Source: Pontibacter arcticus
GTDB taxonomy: Bacteria > Bacteroidota > Bacteroidia > Cytophagales > Hymenobacteraceae
Length of the DNA: 64,000 nt
Direction of reading: 5' to 3'
Assembly (NCBI RefSeq): GCF_003284895.1
Contig: NZ_QMDV01000004.1
Span: 188,501-252,500, forward strand
Shown here: positions 1 to 8,787 of the stretch, piece by piece
How the letters are laid out: every line of letters starts with the position of its first letter
Position numbering within the stretch: position 1 is the stretch's first letter
The notes under the pieces: generated by a model
What the model saw: the letters and a program-made list of their open reading frames with translations, nothing else
The model's database searches: none
What the model was told of the DNA's origin: nothing
Made by a program: the position numbers and the translations under genes

Positions 1-2
1 AG

Positions 3-383
3 AAGGCCCTGCAGCCCGAAGGCGATCTGGGTGAGAAAATGAATGCTGCTTTTGAAAACGCTTTTGCGTCTGGTTATACTTCGGTGGTGATCATCGGGAG
101 CGATTGCCAGCAATTGACCCAGGAAATTATACAACAGGCTTTTGCTGCACTCGAAACCCATGACGTAGTTATTGGCCCGGCGCTGGATGGCGGTTATTAC
201 CTGCTTGGCATGAAAAAACTGCACCTGCCATTTTTCCGGAATAAGCAGTGGAGCACCGAACACGTTTTTCCGGATACGCTCAAAGATACCAGGGCGCTGC
301 ACCTGACTTATACGTTGTTGCCCATACTTTCTGACGTTGACAAAGCCGAGGATTTTGATTTTTCTGAGCTTGGGCAGGAGTGA
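3..383 (+). CDS. DUF2064/TIGR04282-type glycosyltransferase-like protein, 5' truncated
   Basis: The reading frame is open from the window edge: codons before the first internal ATG (39) encode KALQPEGDLGEKM, which fits the family, so the gene begins outside the window and only about the last 127 residues are seen (the family is usually about 200). The visible part has the GSDCQQL and GPALDGGYYLLGM motifs, typical of the nucleotide-sugar-transferase fold of TIGR04282 (rSAM/selenodomain-associated transferase 1). The GSD motif corresponds to the metal/nucleotide-binding acidic motif of that fold. The substrate is not known for the family. Family assignment is confident; the function is not. Confidence 0.85.
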   Translation, partial: KALQPEGDLGEKMNAAFENAFASGYTSVVIIGSDCQQLTQEIIQQAFAALETHDVVIGPALDGGYYLLGMKKLHLPFFRNKQWSTEHVFPDTLKDTRALHLTYTLLPILSDVDKAEDFDFSELGQE

Positions 384-496
384 TTAGTCTGTTACCAGCG
401 CTTTCCAAAGTATAAATCAGTACACTACAGGCAGGGTTGGTTCAGCATTTCAGTATAAAAAATATAGCCGTAGCTTCGCTTCTTAAGAACAAAAAA

Positions 497-1375
497 ATGA
501 CGACACGATTTTGTGGTTTTATACTTTGGGCCTGGTGCGCACTGGCAGGCTGCACCTCCCGGAACGCAGGAAGTGAGGCTGGCAATGCGCCGGCAAAAGA
601 ATACAACCAGTTAGCAACCTATTTTAACCAGACTTGGGCAAAGGCTAAACACTGGGACGATGGCCTGGCCGAAGTAGCCATATACGATGCCGAACGCATG
701 ATTTACGGAAAAAACCGGGCGTACGAATACGCGGTTCTGACGGTGAAAGAAGATTTTAACCGGGAAAATAATGTGAAGACCGATGATTATACCCGCAATG
801 ATCTTTTTGAAGTGCTGAAAGTAAACAGTTTTGCCCGTATCGAAACAGACAATTATCCTTACCATTACCTGACCTCCGTATTTATACTTCGCGACAGGCC
901 GTGGGCATTGCATAAACTCACAACTTCGTCGCAGGAATGGTGTGGCAATACGTTTAAATCGATCACAGATAAGGGCGCAAATTTCGATCTGAGCTATAAT
1001 TCATACTTCGATGGGCAAGGGACAGGCATGCATCAATTACCAAAAGAGCTGCTCGTAGAAGATCAGCTTCCGTATACCTTGCGGGCTTTAAAGTTTACCG
1101 ACAACCCGACTTTTGACGCTAATATTTTAGAAACGCAGCAAACCAACCAGGCCAAAGCGCCGGTGGTGTACAAAGCCCACATCCGAAGTATAAATGCCCA
1201 GCTTAACGAAGCGGAAGTATGGCAGGTGCAGGTACAACTCGACTCGGCGAAAGTGAACAGCTATTGGTTTGCAAAAGCCTACCCAAACCATTTGTTGCAG
1301 CAACAAACCTGGGACGGCCGCAACCTGAAACTGAAAAAAATAAGCCGCTACGCCTACTGGAAACGCGATTCATAA
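497..1375 (+). CDS. Uncharacterised lipoprotein
   Basis: About 292 residues. The frame is open from a TTG at 437, but the ATG at 497 gives a clean lipoprotein signal peptide ending in LAGC (Cys19), so I choose 497. The mature protein is predicted to be membrane-anchored in the periplasm or outer membrane. It is rich in Tyr, Trp and Asp, with motifs such as WDDGLAEVAIYDAE near the N-terminus and a WCGNTF segment in the middle. Homologues in Bacteroidota are sometimes labelled septum formation inhibitor Maf, but I see no Maf motif and treat that name as an annotation error. No operon partner is clear. Function unknown. Confidence 0.8.
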   Translation: MTTRFCGFILWAWCALAGCTSRNAGSEAGNAPAKEYNQLATYFNQTWAKAKHWDDGLAEVAIYDAERMIYGKNRAYEYAVLTVKEDFNRENNVKTDDYTRNDLFEVLKVNSFARIETDNYPYHYLTSVFILRDRPWALHKLTTSSQEWCGNTFKSITDKGANFDLSYNSYFDGQGTGMHQLPKELLVEDQLPYTLRALKFTDNPTFDANILETQQTNQAKAPVVYKAHIRSINAQLNEAEVWQVQVQLDSAKVNSYWFAKAYPNHLLQQQTWDGRNLKLKKISRYAYWKRDS

Positions 1376-1445
1376 TTGAAGTAGAGGCAACCTTACCGCG
1401 CCAAAACCAAGTATAGATTCTTGATCAAAAGAAGAAAAAAGCTAC

Positions 1446-2132
1446 ATGGCTACCACAATAGATAAAAGCACGCTCAACTTTCTGGCTGAACTGGCCGAGC
1501 ACAACGCCCGCGAATGGTTTGCAGAAAACAAAAAGCGCTACGATGCTGCCCGCCAGAATTACATTGCTTTTCTGGATGAAATGCTGCCTGGCATGGAAAA
1601 ATTTGAGCCCGTAGTACGCGACCAGAAGGGCAAAGATTTGGTGTTCAGGATTTACCGCGATGTGCGTTTCTCAACTGATAAAAGGCCATACAAAGATCAT
1701 TTTGGGGCTTATATAGCAGAAGGCGGGCGCAAGTCTATTTACCCGGGTTACTATTTACATTTGGCCGGCAACGACAAATCTTTTCTGGCAGGCGGGCTGT
1801 GGTACCCACCGGCAGAGCAGCTAAAAGCCGTGCGCCAGGAAATTGATTACAGCCTCGATGAGTTTAAGCAAATTCTGGAAGCGCCGGCGTTTAAAAAACA
1901 TTTCAAGGGCATTACCGGCGACCAGCTCAAAACAACTCCCAAAGGCTACGATAAAGACAACCCGGCCATCGAATACCTGCGCTATAAAGGCTGGAACGGT
2001 GTAATGAACCTGCCCGATAAAGTAGTGCTTCAGGCTGATTTTATGGATGTGGTATTAACTGCTTTTAGAGCGGTGAAACCCCTCAACGATTTCCTGATAC
2101 ACCCGATGCGCGACGTCGAAAAAGAGAAATAA
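1446..2132 (+). CDS. DUF2461 (TIGR02453) family protein
   Basis: 228 residues, a full-length member of the DUF2461 family. The N-terminus has the family hallmark NAREWFAENKKRYD (residues 20-33); further on are RIYRDVRFSTDKRPYKDHFGA and GYYLHL. The protein has no signal peptide and is probably cytosolic. The biochemical role of the family is not established. The gene starts 70 bases after the preceding lipoprotein gene and is followed by a hairpin that probably ends transcription. The family call is firm and the function is open. Confidence 0.9.
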   Translation: MATTIDKSTLNFLAELAEHNAREWFAENKKRYDAARQNYIAFLDEMLPGMEKFEPVVRDQKGKDLVFRIYRDVRFSTDKRPYKDHFGAYIAEGGRKSIYPGYYLHLAGNDKSFLAGGLWYPPAEQLKAVRQEIDYSLDEFKQILEAPAFKKHFKGITGDQLKTTPKGYDKDNPAIEYLRYKGWNGVMNLPDKVVLQADFMDVVLTAFRAVKPLNDFLIHPMRDVEKEK

Positions 2133-2135
2133 AAA

Positions 2136-2175
2136 AAGCCCGGTCATACTTGCTTTAAAGTATAACCAGGGTTTA
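2136..2175 (+). terminator. Hairpin terminator after the DUF2461 gene
   Basis: An imperfect 17-base stem (arms 2135-2151 and 2158-2174, three mismatches) begins right after the stop codon. Its inner part pairs CATACTT with AAGTATA, so the window-wide repeated heptamer forms the top of the stem. Confidence 0.5.
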
Positions 2176-2265
2176 TTATCGCTTCAGTTTCTCCTTCTTA
2201 AGCAAGAGCATGTTAGAAACTGGTTCGAGGTTTATACTTTGTGGATGGAGTGGTGGCAAAAGCGT

Positions 2266-2841
2266 TTAAGCCGGCTCATTTTCTTTCAGATTCCGGATCA
2301 CTTTGCAGGGGTTTCCGGCCGCAAATACATTTGCCGGAATATCCTTTGTCACCACGCTACCGGCCCCAATTACACTGCGGTCGCCGATGGATACGCCTGG
2401 GCAAATAACGGCGCTGCCGCCCACCCAAACATCTTCCCCGATGGTGATCGGCTTGGCAAACTCCAGCCCGGAAGCGCGTTCTTTGTAATCCATTGGGTGC
2501 GTAGCGGTGTAAAGCTGCACATTCGGGCCAAATAAAGTGCGGCTGCCAATGGTTACCTGCATCACATCCAGCACCACGCAGTTAAAGTTGAAAAATACCT
2601 TCTCGCCGGTTTTAATGTTGGTGCCGTAATCGCAGTAAAAAGGAGTTTGGATCCAAAGGCCGTCGCCGGCTTCCGGAATTAATTTGGCAAGTATAGCAGC
2701 ACGTTTTTCGGGTTGGTCTTCGGGTGCGTCGTTCAGGGCTTTTAAAAGCAGCCGGGCCTGCAGGCGTTCTTCCGAAAGTTGTTGATCCAGCGCATCGTAT
2801 AATTCGCCGGCAAGCATTTTTTCTTTTTCTGATCGGGCCAT
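2266..2841 (-). CDS. maa: Maltose/galactoside O-acetyltransferase-like sugar acetyltransferase
   Basis: 191 residues, normal length for the LacA/Maa family, which transfers acetyl from acetyl-CoA to a sugar hydroxyl in the cytosol. The first 55 residues match the Mac domain (EKEKMLAGELYDALDQQL). The rest is a left-handed beta-helix of hexapeptide repeats (IGEDVWVGG, ICPGVSIGD, VIGAGSVVTKDIP). The catalytic His is His115 in TATHPMD. The C-terminal GNPCKVIR motif is typical of the family. The true sugar substrate cannot be told from sequence. Monocistronic and convergent with the DUF2461 gene. Confidence 0.9.
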   Translation of the reverse strand: MARSEKEKMLAGELYDALDQQLSEERLQARLLLKALNDAPEDQPEKRAAILAKLIPEAGDGLWIQTPFYCDYGTNIKTGEKVFFNFNCVVLDVMQVTIGSRTLFGPNVQLYTATHPMDYKERASGLEFAKPITIGEDVWVGGSAVICPGVSIGDRSVIGAGSVVTKDIPANVFAAGNPCKVIRNLKENEPA

Positions 2842-3017
2842 CGTACTACATTAAAGCTAAGTGAAAGTGTTGTAGTTAAAGTATACTTTTATTTGCTGAT
2901 TTGCCAGTTCAGCAGCTCATCTCTTACTGTAAAACCAAAAATTACATATGCAATAAGTAATTAACTTTGCGCTCATCAACGTTGGTTTTAAATCAGCGCC
3001 TTAAAGTATAAAGCATC

Positions 3018-3947
3018 ATGAAAAGTATAAGAGTAAGTATAAGTATAGCTTTTGTTTTGATTCTGAGTCTGGCCGCCTGCACCAGCAAGCAGGAGCAAAC
3101 TACCCAGACAGCTGTACAGGATGTTGCAGCTTACGAAGCAAGTATAAACGCGTGGCACCAGGAGCGCGAAGCAAAGCTAAAAGCCGAAGATGGCTGGCTG
3201 GCCTTAGCCGGCTTATTCTGGCTGAACGAAGGAGAGAACACATTCGGAAGCGCTGCAGGCAATGACCTGGTTTTTCCGGAAGGCAAGATTGCGGCGCGGG
3301 CAGGTACGTTTATACTTTCCGGGAACGAAGTAACGCTGCAGGTGCACAACAAAACAGCTATTTTAGTGAACAACAAACAGGTAACCGAAGCAGTTGTTTT
3401 TGAGCGCGGCACCAAAGATGCGCCCGAAATGAAGTATGGCTCCCTGAAATGGTATGTCATCAAACGCGGTAACAAGTATGGCATCCGGCTGCGCGATACC
3501 CAAAGCGATGCGCGCCTCAACTTTAAAGGCATTACACGCTACCCCGTTACCACCGACTGGCGAGTAGAAGCCCGCCTCGAATCCGGTATTTTCCCGAAGA
3601 AGATTGCCATAACCAATGTGCTGGGGCAAACGGCCCAAGAGGAATCTCCGGGAACGCTCGTTTTTACGGTTGATGGTAAAGAGCACAGGCTGGATGCGCT
3701 TGGCGAAGGAGACTCGTATTTCGTGATTTTTGCGGATAAGACCAACGGAACCGAAACCTATGGCGCGGGCCGCTACCTGTATGCCGATAAACCGGGCGCA
3801 GATGGCAAGATCATCCTTGATTTTAACAAAGCCACCAACCCGCCCTGCGCTTTTGTTCCTTACGCCACGTGCCCGTTGCCGCCTAAACAAAACTTTTTAA
3901 CCATCCCGGTTCCTGCTGGCGAAAAAAGCTACGAAGAAGCGCATTAA
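3018..3947 (+). CDS. DUF1684 family lipoprotein
   Basis: 309 residues. The N-terminus is a lipoprotein signal ending in SLAAC (Cys21). The mature part is a full DUF1684 domain: WHQEREAKLKAEDGWLALAGLFWL near residues 46-69, PVTTDWRVEA in the middle, and the C-terminal NPPCAFVPYATCPLPP and IPVPAGEKSY block. The family is common in Bacteroidota and its function is unknown. The first ten codons carry three copies of the repeated heptamer AAGTATA, making a run of Ser-Ile pairs in the signal peptide, and a fourth copy lies just upstream. The stop overlaps by three bases the stop of the convergent HTH gene. Confidence 0.9.
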   Translation: MKSIRVSISIAFVLILSLAACTSKQEQTTQTAVQDVAAYEASINAWHQEREAKLKAEDGWLALAGLFWLNEGENTFGSAAGNDLVFPEGKIAARAGTFILSGNEVTLQVHNKTAILVNNKQVTEAVVFERGTKDAPEMKYGSLKWYVIKRGNKYGIRLRDTQSDARLNFKGITRYPVTTDWRVEARLESGIFPKKIAITNVLGQTAQEESPGTLVFTVDGKEHRLDALGEGDSYFVIFADKTNGTETYGAGRYLYADKPGADGKIILDFNKATNPPCAFVPYATCPLPPKQNFLTIPVPAGEKSYEEAH

Positions 3948-4153
3948 TCACTTTCTTTATACTCCAGCAAGTCGCTGGGTTGGCAATCGAGCACTTTACA
4001 GATAGTTTCCAGCGTACTGAAACGGATGGCTTTTGCTTTTCCTGTTTTCAGAATAGAAAGATTGGCCAGGGTTAGTCCTACTTTTTCCGAGAGCTCGTTC
4101 AGTGACATCTTGCGCTTCGCCATCATCACATCCAGATTTACAATAATCGGCAT
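3944..4153 (-). CDS. Small Cro/C1-type HTH regulator (YozG-like)
   Basis: 69 residues, essentially one helix-turn-helix domain (MSLNELSEKVGLTLANLSILKTGKAKA, then FSTLETICKVLDCQPSDLLEY). This is the YozG-like XRE subfamily, usually found beside DUF2975 membrane proteins, as here: it starts two bases after the end of the DUF2975 gene, so the two are surely co-transcribed. It probably binds DNA in the cytosol, perhaps regulating its own operon in response to the membrane partner; that link is inference. Confidence 0.9.
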   Translation of the reverse strand: MPIIVNLDVMMAKRKMSLNELSEKVGLTLANLSILKTGKAKAIRFSTLETICKVLDCQPSDLLEYKESD

Positions 4154-4155
4154 AG

Positions 4156-4695
4156 CTAAACGGTTAACTCGTTTTCAGACTGTATTTCAACGCCTTTCTT
4201 AAAGATCTGTGCGATTACGAAGATGATCCCGGCCAGGAAAAGAAATTCGCTCCCATTATCAAAGTACTGGTGCAGGTTGCCGATGTCAGGAGATTTTTTG
4301 TAAAGCCATTTGGCATAACCTTCGGCTATAATGGCCAGAATTCCGGCGCCAAGCGCCACTTCGCTGATGTTATTTATTAATTTGGAAACCATTACGTTGA
4401 AGGGTTGGCTCAGGTCGATTTTCTGGAAGATCTGGATAACCAGAAAGGCCATATACGCCTTCAGGGCCGAAAGCGCAATCAGCAGCGACATGATGGAGAT
4501 ATAGTTGTGCCTGCTAAAGTGGTGGAGCCCGGAAAGGTTTAATCCGGAGTATAGATTCTGAGAACCTGCCGGATTTATAAACAGACTGACAAAAAATGAG
4601 AAAAGGAGCGCGCCGGTTTTAATGCACAAACCAATAAATACGATCCAGAACAGGACGTTAACCGTCGTGAAAATAAAGTGTGTATTTGTCTTCAT
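4156..4695 (-). CDS. DUF2975 family membrane protein
   Basis: 179 residues with four predicted membrane segments (near residues 10-35, 62-85, 108-128 and 148-167). The arrangement, with INNISEVALGAGILAII in the second half, fits DUF2975. The gene is first in a two-gene operon with a YozG-like HTH regulator, a pairing known across Firmicutes and Bacteroidota. The function of the family is unknown; a membrane-linked input to the regulator is plausible but unproven. Confidence 0.85.
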   Translation of the reverse strand: MKTNTHFIFTTVNVLFWIVFIGLCIKTGALLFSFFVSLFINPAGSQNLYSGLNLSGLHHFSRHNYISIMSLLIALSALKAYMAFLVIQIFQKIDLSQPFNVMVSKLINNISEVALGAGILAIIAEGYAKWLYKKSPDIGNLHQYFDNGSEFLFLAGIIFVIAQIFKKGVEIQSENELTV

Positions 4696-4836
4696 CGCCT
4701 TTTGATTTAAAAGTATGAAACAAATATCAATAATATTTTATTGAAAAACAATAAATATTTATTAATTATTTAGGTTAAGGTGGATTTATACTTTTAGCTA
4801 GCGATCGGGTAAAATAGGCGGATTTATACTTTGTTT

Positions 4837-5358
4837 TTACTTTAGATGCAGCTTCATCATAATATCTGTCTGCTCATCGTTCCCTAATCTGAAAATGTGT
4901 TTATCGAACGCCACAAAGCCGTTCTTTTTGTAGAAACGGATAGCCCTATGGTTTTCTTCCCAAACACCCAACCAAACGTAACTGGCATCTTTCTGCTTTG
5001 CCACTTTTAGCGCGAATTCATAAAGCACTTGCCCGACTTTTTTCCCGTGATACTCTTTCAGAACATAGATCCTTTCTATCTCCAAAGCTTCTTTGCTTTT
5101 CAATTCTGTCTGAGCCTTGCCAAAGTTGAGTTTCAGGTAGCCTATTACGTTTGTGTTCTCTGTCGCAAAATAAAATTCGGAGTTTTCGTTGCTGAGTTCG
5201 GCAGTCAGTTTTTCAAGTGAGAAGCCTTCTTCCAGGTATTGTTTCAGGTTCTCCTCTGTGTTGCCTTCCGCAAAAGTTTCTGTAAAAGTTTGTCGGCTAA
5301 TTTCCTGTAGCCGCGCTATATCTTCGGTCGTTACTTTTTTGATTTTTATACTTTGCAT
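4837..5358 (-). CDS. GNAT family N-acetyltransferase
   Basis: 173 residues, a single GNAT domain. The acetyl-CoA-binding motif A is IERIYVLKEYHGKKVGQVLYEFA (about residues 94-116), with the pyrophosphate loop YHGKKVGQ. The C-terminal GVWEENHRAIRFYKKNGF is the usual motif B. It resembles RimI/PaiA-like enzymes that acetylate small amines or protein N-termini, but the acceptor cannot be inferred. It stands alone between AT-rich spacers. Confidence 0.9.
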   Translation of the reverse strand: MQSIKIKKVTTEDIARLQEISRQTFTETFAEGNTEENLKQYLEEGFSLEKLTAELSNENSEFYFATENTNVIGYLKLNFGKAQTELKSKEALEIERIYVLKEYHGKKVGQVLYEFALKVAKQKDASYVWLGVWEENHRAIRFYKKNGFVAFDKHIFRLGNDEQTDIMMKLHLK

Positions 5359-5446
5359 TTGGTTTTAGCGATCGCACATCTGTTAATAACTGTTTTACTA
5401 GTTAGGAGTAAATCATACAAATGCTTTTTACTTGCGTCAGGAATGT

Positions 5447-5881
5447 TTATTTAATAAATACTCCAAAATTCAATTTATTCATAATAAGTCCGCAAGAAAT
5501 CATAGGTATGAATATTATTAAAAAGGAAAGAACACGGTCAATCCAATTTATTCCTTTCTTACCTTTAGGAGGATTGTCCCATCTTGTTGCAATTATAACA
5601 TGACGGTCATTAATAAATAATGAAATTAAGTCTGCTATCCTTAGTGTAACAAGGAAAATAATGGGTGCAAAATATAATGTCTCACGAGTGTCATCGCTAA
5701 TCCTCCACAGCCCGATTATAGCTATTGATACTGTTAAACCTAAATTTTTGACAAAGAAGCTATTTTCAAATAAATTATTAAAAGGTTGATCCTTAGGTTT
5801 TAGAGAGAAACGGCCTGCAATCATGTAATAAATGTAACCAAACCCTATCAGCCCTCCGAACCACAGATTAAAATTTTCCAT
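5447..5881 (-). CDS. Uncharacterised small membrane protein, AT-rich gene
   Basis: 144 residues with four predicted membrane segments (near residues 6-22, 45-62, 68-90 and 115-135) and a basic loop (RWDNPPKGKKGINW) between the last two. I recognise no family. The gene is visibly more AT-rich than its neighbours, has none of the repeated AAGTATA heptamers, and is not clearly in an operon. Those features would suit recent acquisition but are not proof. Coding is supported by the length of the open frame and the regular hydrophobic pattern. Confidence 0.6.
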   Translation of the reverse strand: MENFNLWFGGLIGFGYIYYMIAGRFSLKPKDQPFNNLFENSFFVKNLGLTVSIAIIGLWRISDDTRETLYFAPIIFLVTLRIADLISLFINDRHVIIATRWDNPPKGKKGINWIDRVLSFLIIFIPMISCGLIMNKLNFGVFIK

Positions 5882-5970
5882 TTTGATTTAATTTCTAAAT
5901 ATCATCCTGTGAGTGCAACTATAAAAAATGCTCAGATAGCTTTACATAGCTGGTTATTAATGAGATGAAA

Positions 5971-7302
5971 CTATCCGACTTCCAGATTAGCGTGCCGGCG
6001 ACGCTGGCGGTATAGGTATAATTCCACGACGAGCCACAAAAGCACCAGCGTATATTCCAGGGCAACCAGGCTAAGGTCTTCTTTGTAAACCGGCGTGTTG
6101 TAGGCGGCATAGGTAAGTATAGCCAAACCCGACCAGACGATGGCAAACCGGAAATGGCTGGCTGCTGTTAAGGCTACGAGCGTGGTAATGTACCAGGGAT
6201 GCACCGTTGTGGCCAGCAACAGGTAGATCACGAGCGCGGCAGCCATAAAGCCCATCAGGCGGCGCAACGAACCGATCTGTTTTACAGTAGCCATCGCGCA
6301 TACAAGTACCAGCGTGCCCACCGATAAAAGCGGTCCGATCAAAGCAATCTGGTTATAGCCCCACACCCGGAAACCAAGCCAGCGCAGCAGGTAATACAAA
6401 CTGGCATTAAACTCGAACTTCCGGAAGTATAAATCGATGCTTTGAAAGATATTTTGCAGCACCTCTGTGGTAACCAAAGGTATAAATGTAAGCAGTACGG
6501 TAAGCCCGAGCGGCAGCGCAAAAAGTATAAACCTGCGCCAGCCCAACTTGCGTAGCACGACGGGCAGGAAAAGAAGCGGCAATAATTTTACACTCACAGC
6601 CAGCCCGAACATAACGCCCGCCCACACCAAACGGTTGTAGTATAAAAATAGCAGCGCAGCCAGCAGGAAAAAGATCATCAGTCCCTCGAAGTGCAGGTTG
6701 CCGGTAATCTCCAGTATAACCAGCGGGTTCAGGGCGTAGAACAAAACGTTTTTTTCGGGGAGGGCCATTTTGCGGAGCAGGCGTAACAGCAAAAGTATAC
6801 TTCCGGTTTCGGCCATTAGAAGTATAGCCCGTATAGCGATTATACTTTCATGCAGGCTTTCCGGAGAAAGCTTTACGCTGAGCCAGAAAATAGCCTGCGC
6901 CACTGGTGGGTACACGCTAAAGTATACCTGGGAGTTTAGTTGCTGGTAAAGCGTTTCGGAAATTCCGGGCAGGGCAGGAGCGCCCTCCGCTACAAACCAC
7001 GAAGGCAAGTATAAATACGGGTTAAAGCCGGCAGTCAGCAAACGCCCATCCCAGATAAAACGGAAATAATCATCAGATAAAGCAGGCGTAGCAAAAAGCA
7101 GCAATAATCTGAAAAGTATAGCTGCAGCCAGCCCGTGCCACAGGTTTATTTTCAGGTTGATGTAATATACATACACCCCGAAAACGAAAGTATAAAGTAG
7201 CAGCAGTTGCGTAAAATCGGTGCGCGGCGTGTAATATCCTAAGCCCACATAGGCTACTCCTGATAGGCCAAGTAAAAGGTAAGCAACGGTGTTTCTGGTC
7301 AT
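5971..7302 (-). CDS. GT-C/GT87-like membrane glycosyltransferase
   Basis: 443 residues from the ATG at 7302. The frame is open 45 bases further, but that start would overlap the upstream gene, whereas 7302 leaves one base after its stop. The protein is almost all membrane helices, about ten to twelve. The N-terminal loop has the acidic motif LSDDYFRFIWDGR followed by GFNPYLY, as in polyprenol-phosphate-sugar-dependent mannosyltransferases (GT-C fold). It likely moves a sugar from a lipid-phosphate donor to a glycolipid outside the cytosol. The two upstream genes could supply the donor and acceptor. Family level is firm; substrate unknown. Confidence 0.8.
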   Translation of the reverse strand: MTRNTVAYLLLGLSGVAYVGLGYYTPRTDFTQLLLLYTFVFGVYVYYINLKINLWHGLAAAILFRLLLLFATPALSDDYFRFIWDGRLLTAGFNPYLYLPSWFVAEGAPALPGISETLYQQLNSQVYFSVYPPVAQAIFWLSVKLSPESLHESIIAIRAILLMAETGSILLLLRLLRKMALPEKNVLFYALNPLVILEITGNLHFEGLMIFFLLAALLFLYYNRLVWAGVMFGLAVSVKLLPLLFLPVVLRKLGWRRFILFALPLGLTVLLTFIPLVTTEVLQNIFQSIDLYFRKFEFNASLYYLLRWLGFRVWGYNQIALIGPLLSVGTLVLVCAMATVKQIGSLRRLMGFMAAALVIYLLLATTVHPWYITTLVALTAASHFRFAIVWSGLAILTYAAYNTPVYKEDLSLVALEYTLVLLWLVVELYLYRQRRRHANLEVG

Positions 7303-7303
7303 G

Positions 7304-8779
7304 TTAGCGCCTGCTATGCAAAACCGAATATAGAAAAACAGAACCAAACCCCAGCATCAGCAGCACATGGAATGGCAGCAAGCCAAAATCATGTAGCTCG
7401 AAAGCTGCCACAATGCCAAATAAAAAATATACCGCCAAAATTCCTTCCAGTATGGTTAACAGGTTTATACTTTTCAGGAAGTAAGCTTGTTTCCGCCAAC
7501 TGTCTGCTGCCTGCACAATGTTATACTTGGGCGTCCGGATGAAAGGGGATTTTTTGCCGATATACCCTTCCAGTACCGCCAGGCTATTGTGCAGCGAAAG
7601 CCCCATCGACATACTCAGAAACAGCAGAAAAAGAGGAATAAATTGCCAGGTGGTTTTGCTTGCATCGTGGGTTTTCTGGTACAGGGCAGTCCAGTAAAAA
7701 AAGCTGAGCGAAAGCAAACTGATTAACAGCACCGCGCCTATTTTAAACAGAAACTGAAGGTCGGGTAGCTCCGCTTTTATGTACAGCAAAGGCACACTCA
7801 GCAAGGCCGTTACAAGCACGCAAATAAAAATGCCGCTGTTCAGCAAATGGAAAACTGCATGCGCTTTGGTACCGGCCGGTTTATCTGATTTCCATACTTG
7901 CCTGAGGTGTTTGCGGGCGGTTTCGGCGGCGCCTTTTGCCCATCGGAACTGTTGCGATTTTAAAGCGCCCATCGCTACGGGCAGTTCAGAAGGTGTTTCG
8001 ACCTGTTCGAGGTATACAAACTGCCAGTTTTTTAATTGGGCGCGGTAGCTCAGATCCAGGTCTTCGGTTAAGGTATCGGCTTGCCAGCCACCGGCATCGG
8101 TTATACAGGTTTTGCGCCAAACGCCGGCCGTACCGTTAAAATTAATAAAATGCCCGGCGCTGTTGCGGCCGCTTTGCTCCACGGTAAAATGCGCATCCAA
8201 CCCGAAAGCCTGCAACCTGGTAAGCAGCGAATAATTTTGGTTGAGATGGCCCCAGTGGGTTTGCACCACACCAATTTTAGTTGAAGTAAAAGCAGGAATG
8301 GTACGTTTCAGGAAATCGGGGCCAGGAACAAAATCAGCATCAAAAATAGCAATGAAATCGCCGGTAGCGCGTGCCAGCCCATATTGCAAAGCGCCTGCTT
8401 TAAAACCACTTCGCCGCTCGCGCCGGATGTGCTGAAAATCAATGCCGCTGCCTTCGTAAGTTTTTAGCCTGGTCTGTATCAGCTCGGTGGTATCGTCCGT
8501 AGAGTCGTCTAATATCTGAACCTGGAGCAGGTGGCGTGGGTAATCAAAAGCAGCTATAGCATCCAGCAGGCGTTCTACAACATAACGCTCGTTGTAAACC
8601 GGCAACTGCACCGTAACGGCGGGCCATACATCGGGTGCTGGGTATGCTTTTATACGTTGTGCGGAGCGTTTGCAGAGCCAGTAAAGTATGGTTAAGTGCA
8701 GCTGCACCAGGCTGTAGCCGAAAATAAAGGCCAGACAGATGCCATAAATAACCAGAACAAGACCGCTGAGTAAGTGCAT
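7304..8779 (-). CDS. Processive-type GT2 membrane glycosyltransferase (cellulose-synthase-like)
   Basis: 491 residues. A membrane segment near residues 5-27 is followed by a GT2 domain with DDSTDD at 91-96, DAD at 147-149, the TED catalytic base region at 238-240 and QQFRW at 276-280: the D,D,D,QxxRW signature of cellulose synthase, CsbB and ceramide glucosyltransferase-like enzymes. The C-terminus has about four more membrane helices. It probably uses a nucleotide sugar in the cytosol to build a glycan or glycolipid at the inner membrane. It lies in a tight operon, 8 bases after the upstream GT2 gene and nearly touching the downstream GT-C gene. Confidence 0.9.
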   Translation of the reverse strand: MHLLSGLVLVIYGICLAFIFGYSLVQLHLTILYWLCKRSAQRIKAYPAPDVWPAVTVQLPVYNERYVVERLLDAIAAFDYPRHLLQVQILDDSTDDTTELIQTRLKTYEGSGIDFQHIRRERRSGFKAGALQYGLARATGDFIAIFDADFVPGPDFLKRTIPAFTSTKIGVVQTHWGHLNQNYSLLTRLQAFGLDAHFTVEQSGRNSAGHFINFNGTAGVWRKTCITDAGGWQADTLTEDLDLSYRAQLKNWQFVYLEQVETPSELPVAMGALKSQQFRWAKGAAETARKHLRQVWKSDKPAGTKAHAVFHLLNSGIFICVLVTALLSVPLLYIKAELPDLQFLFKIGAVLLISLLSLSFFYWTALYQKTHDASKTTWQFIPLFLLFLSMSMGLSLHNSLAVLEGYIGKKSPFIRTPKYNIVQAADSWRKQAYFLKSINLLTILEGILAVYFLFGIVAAFELHDFGLLPFHVLLMLGFGSVFLYSVLHSRR

Positions 8780-8787
8780 AGGTGCTG

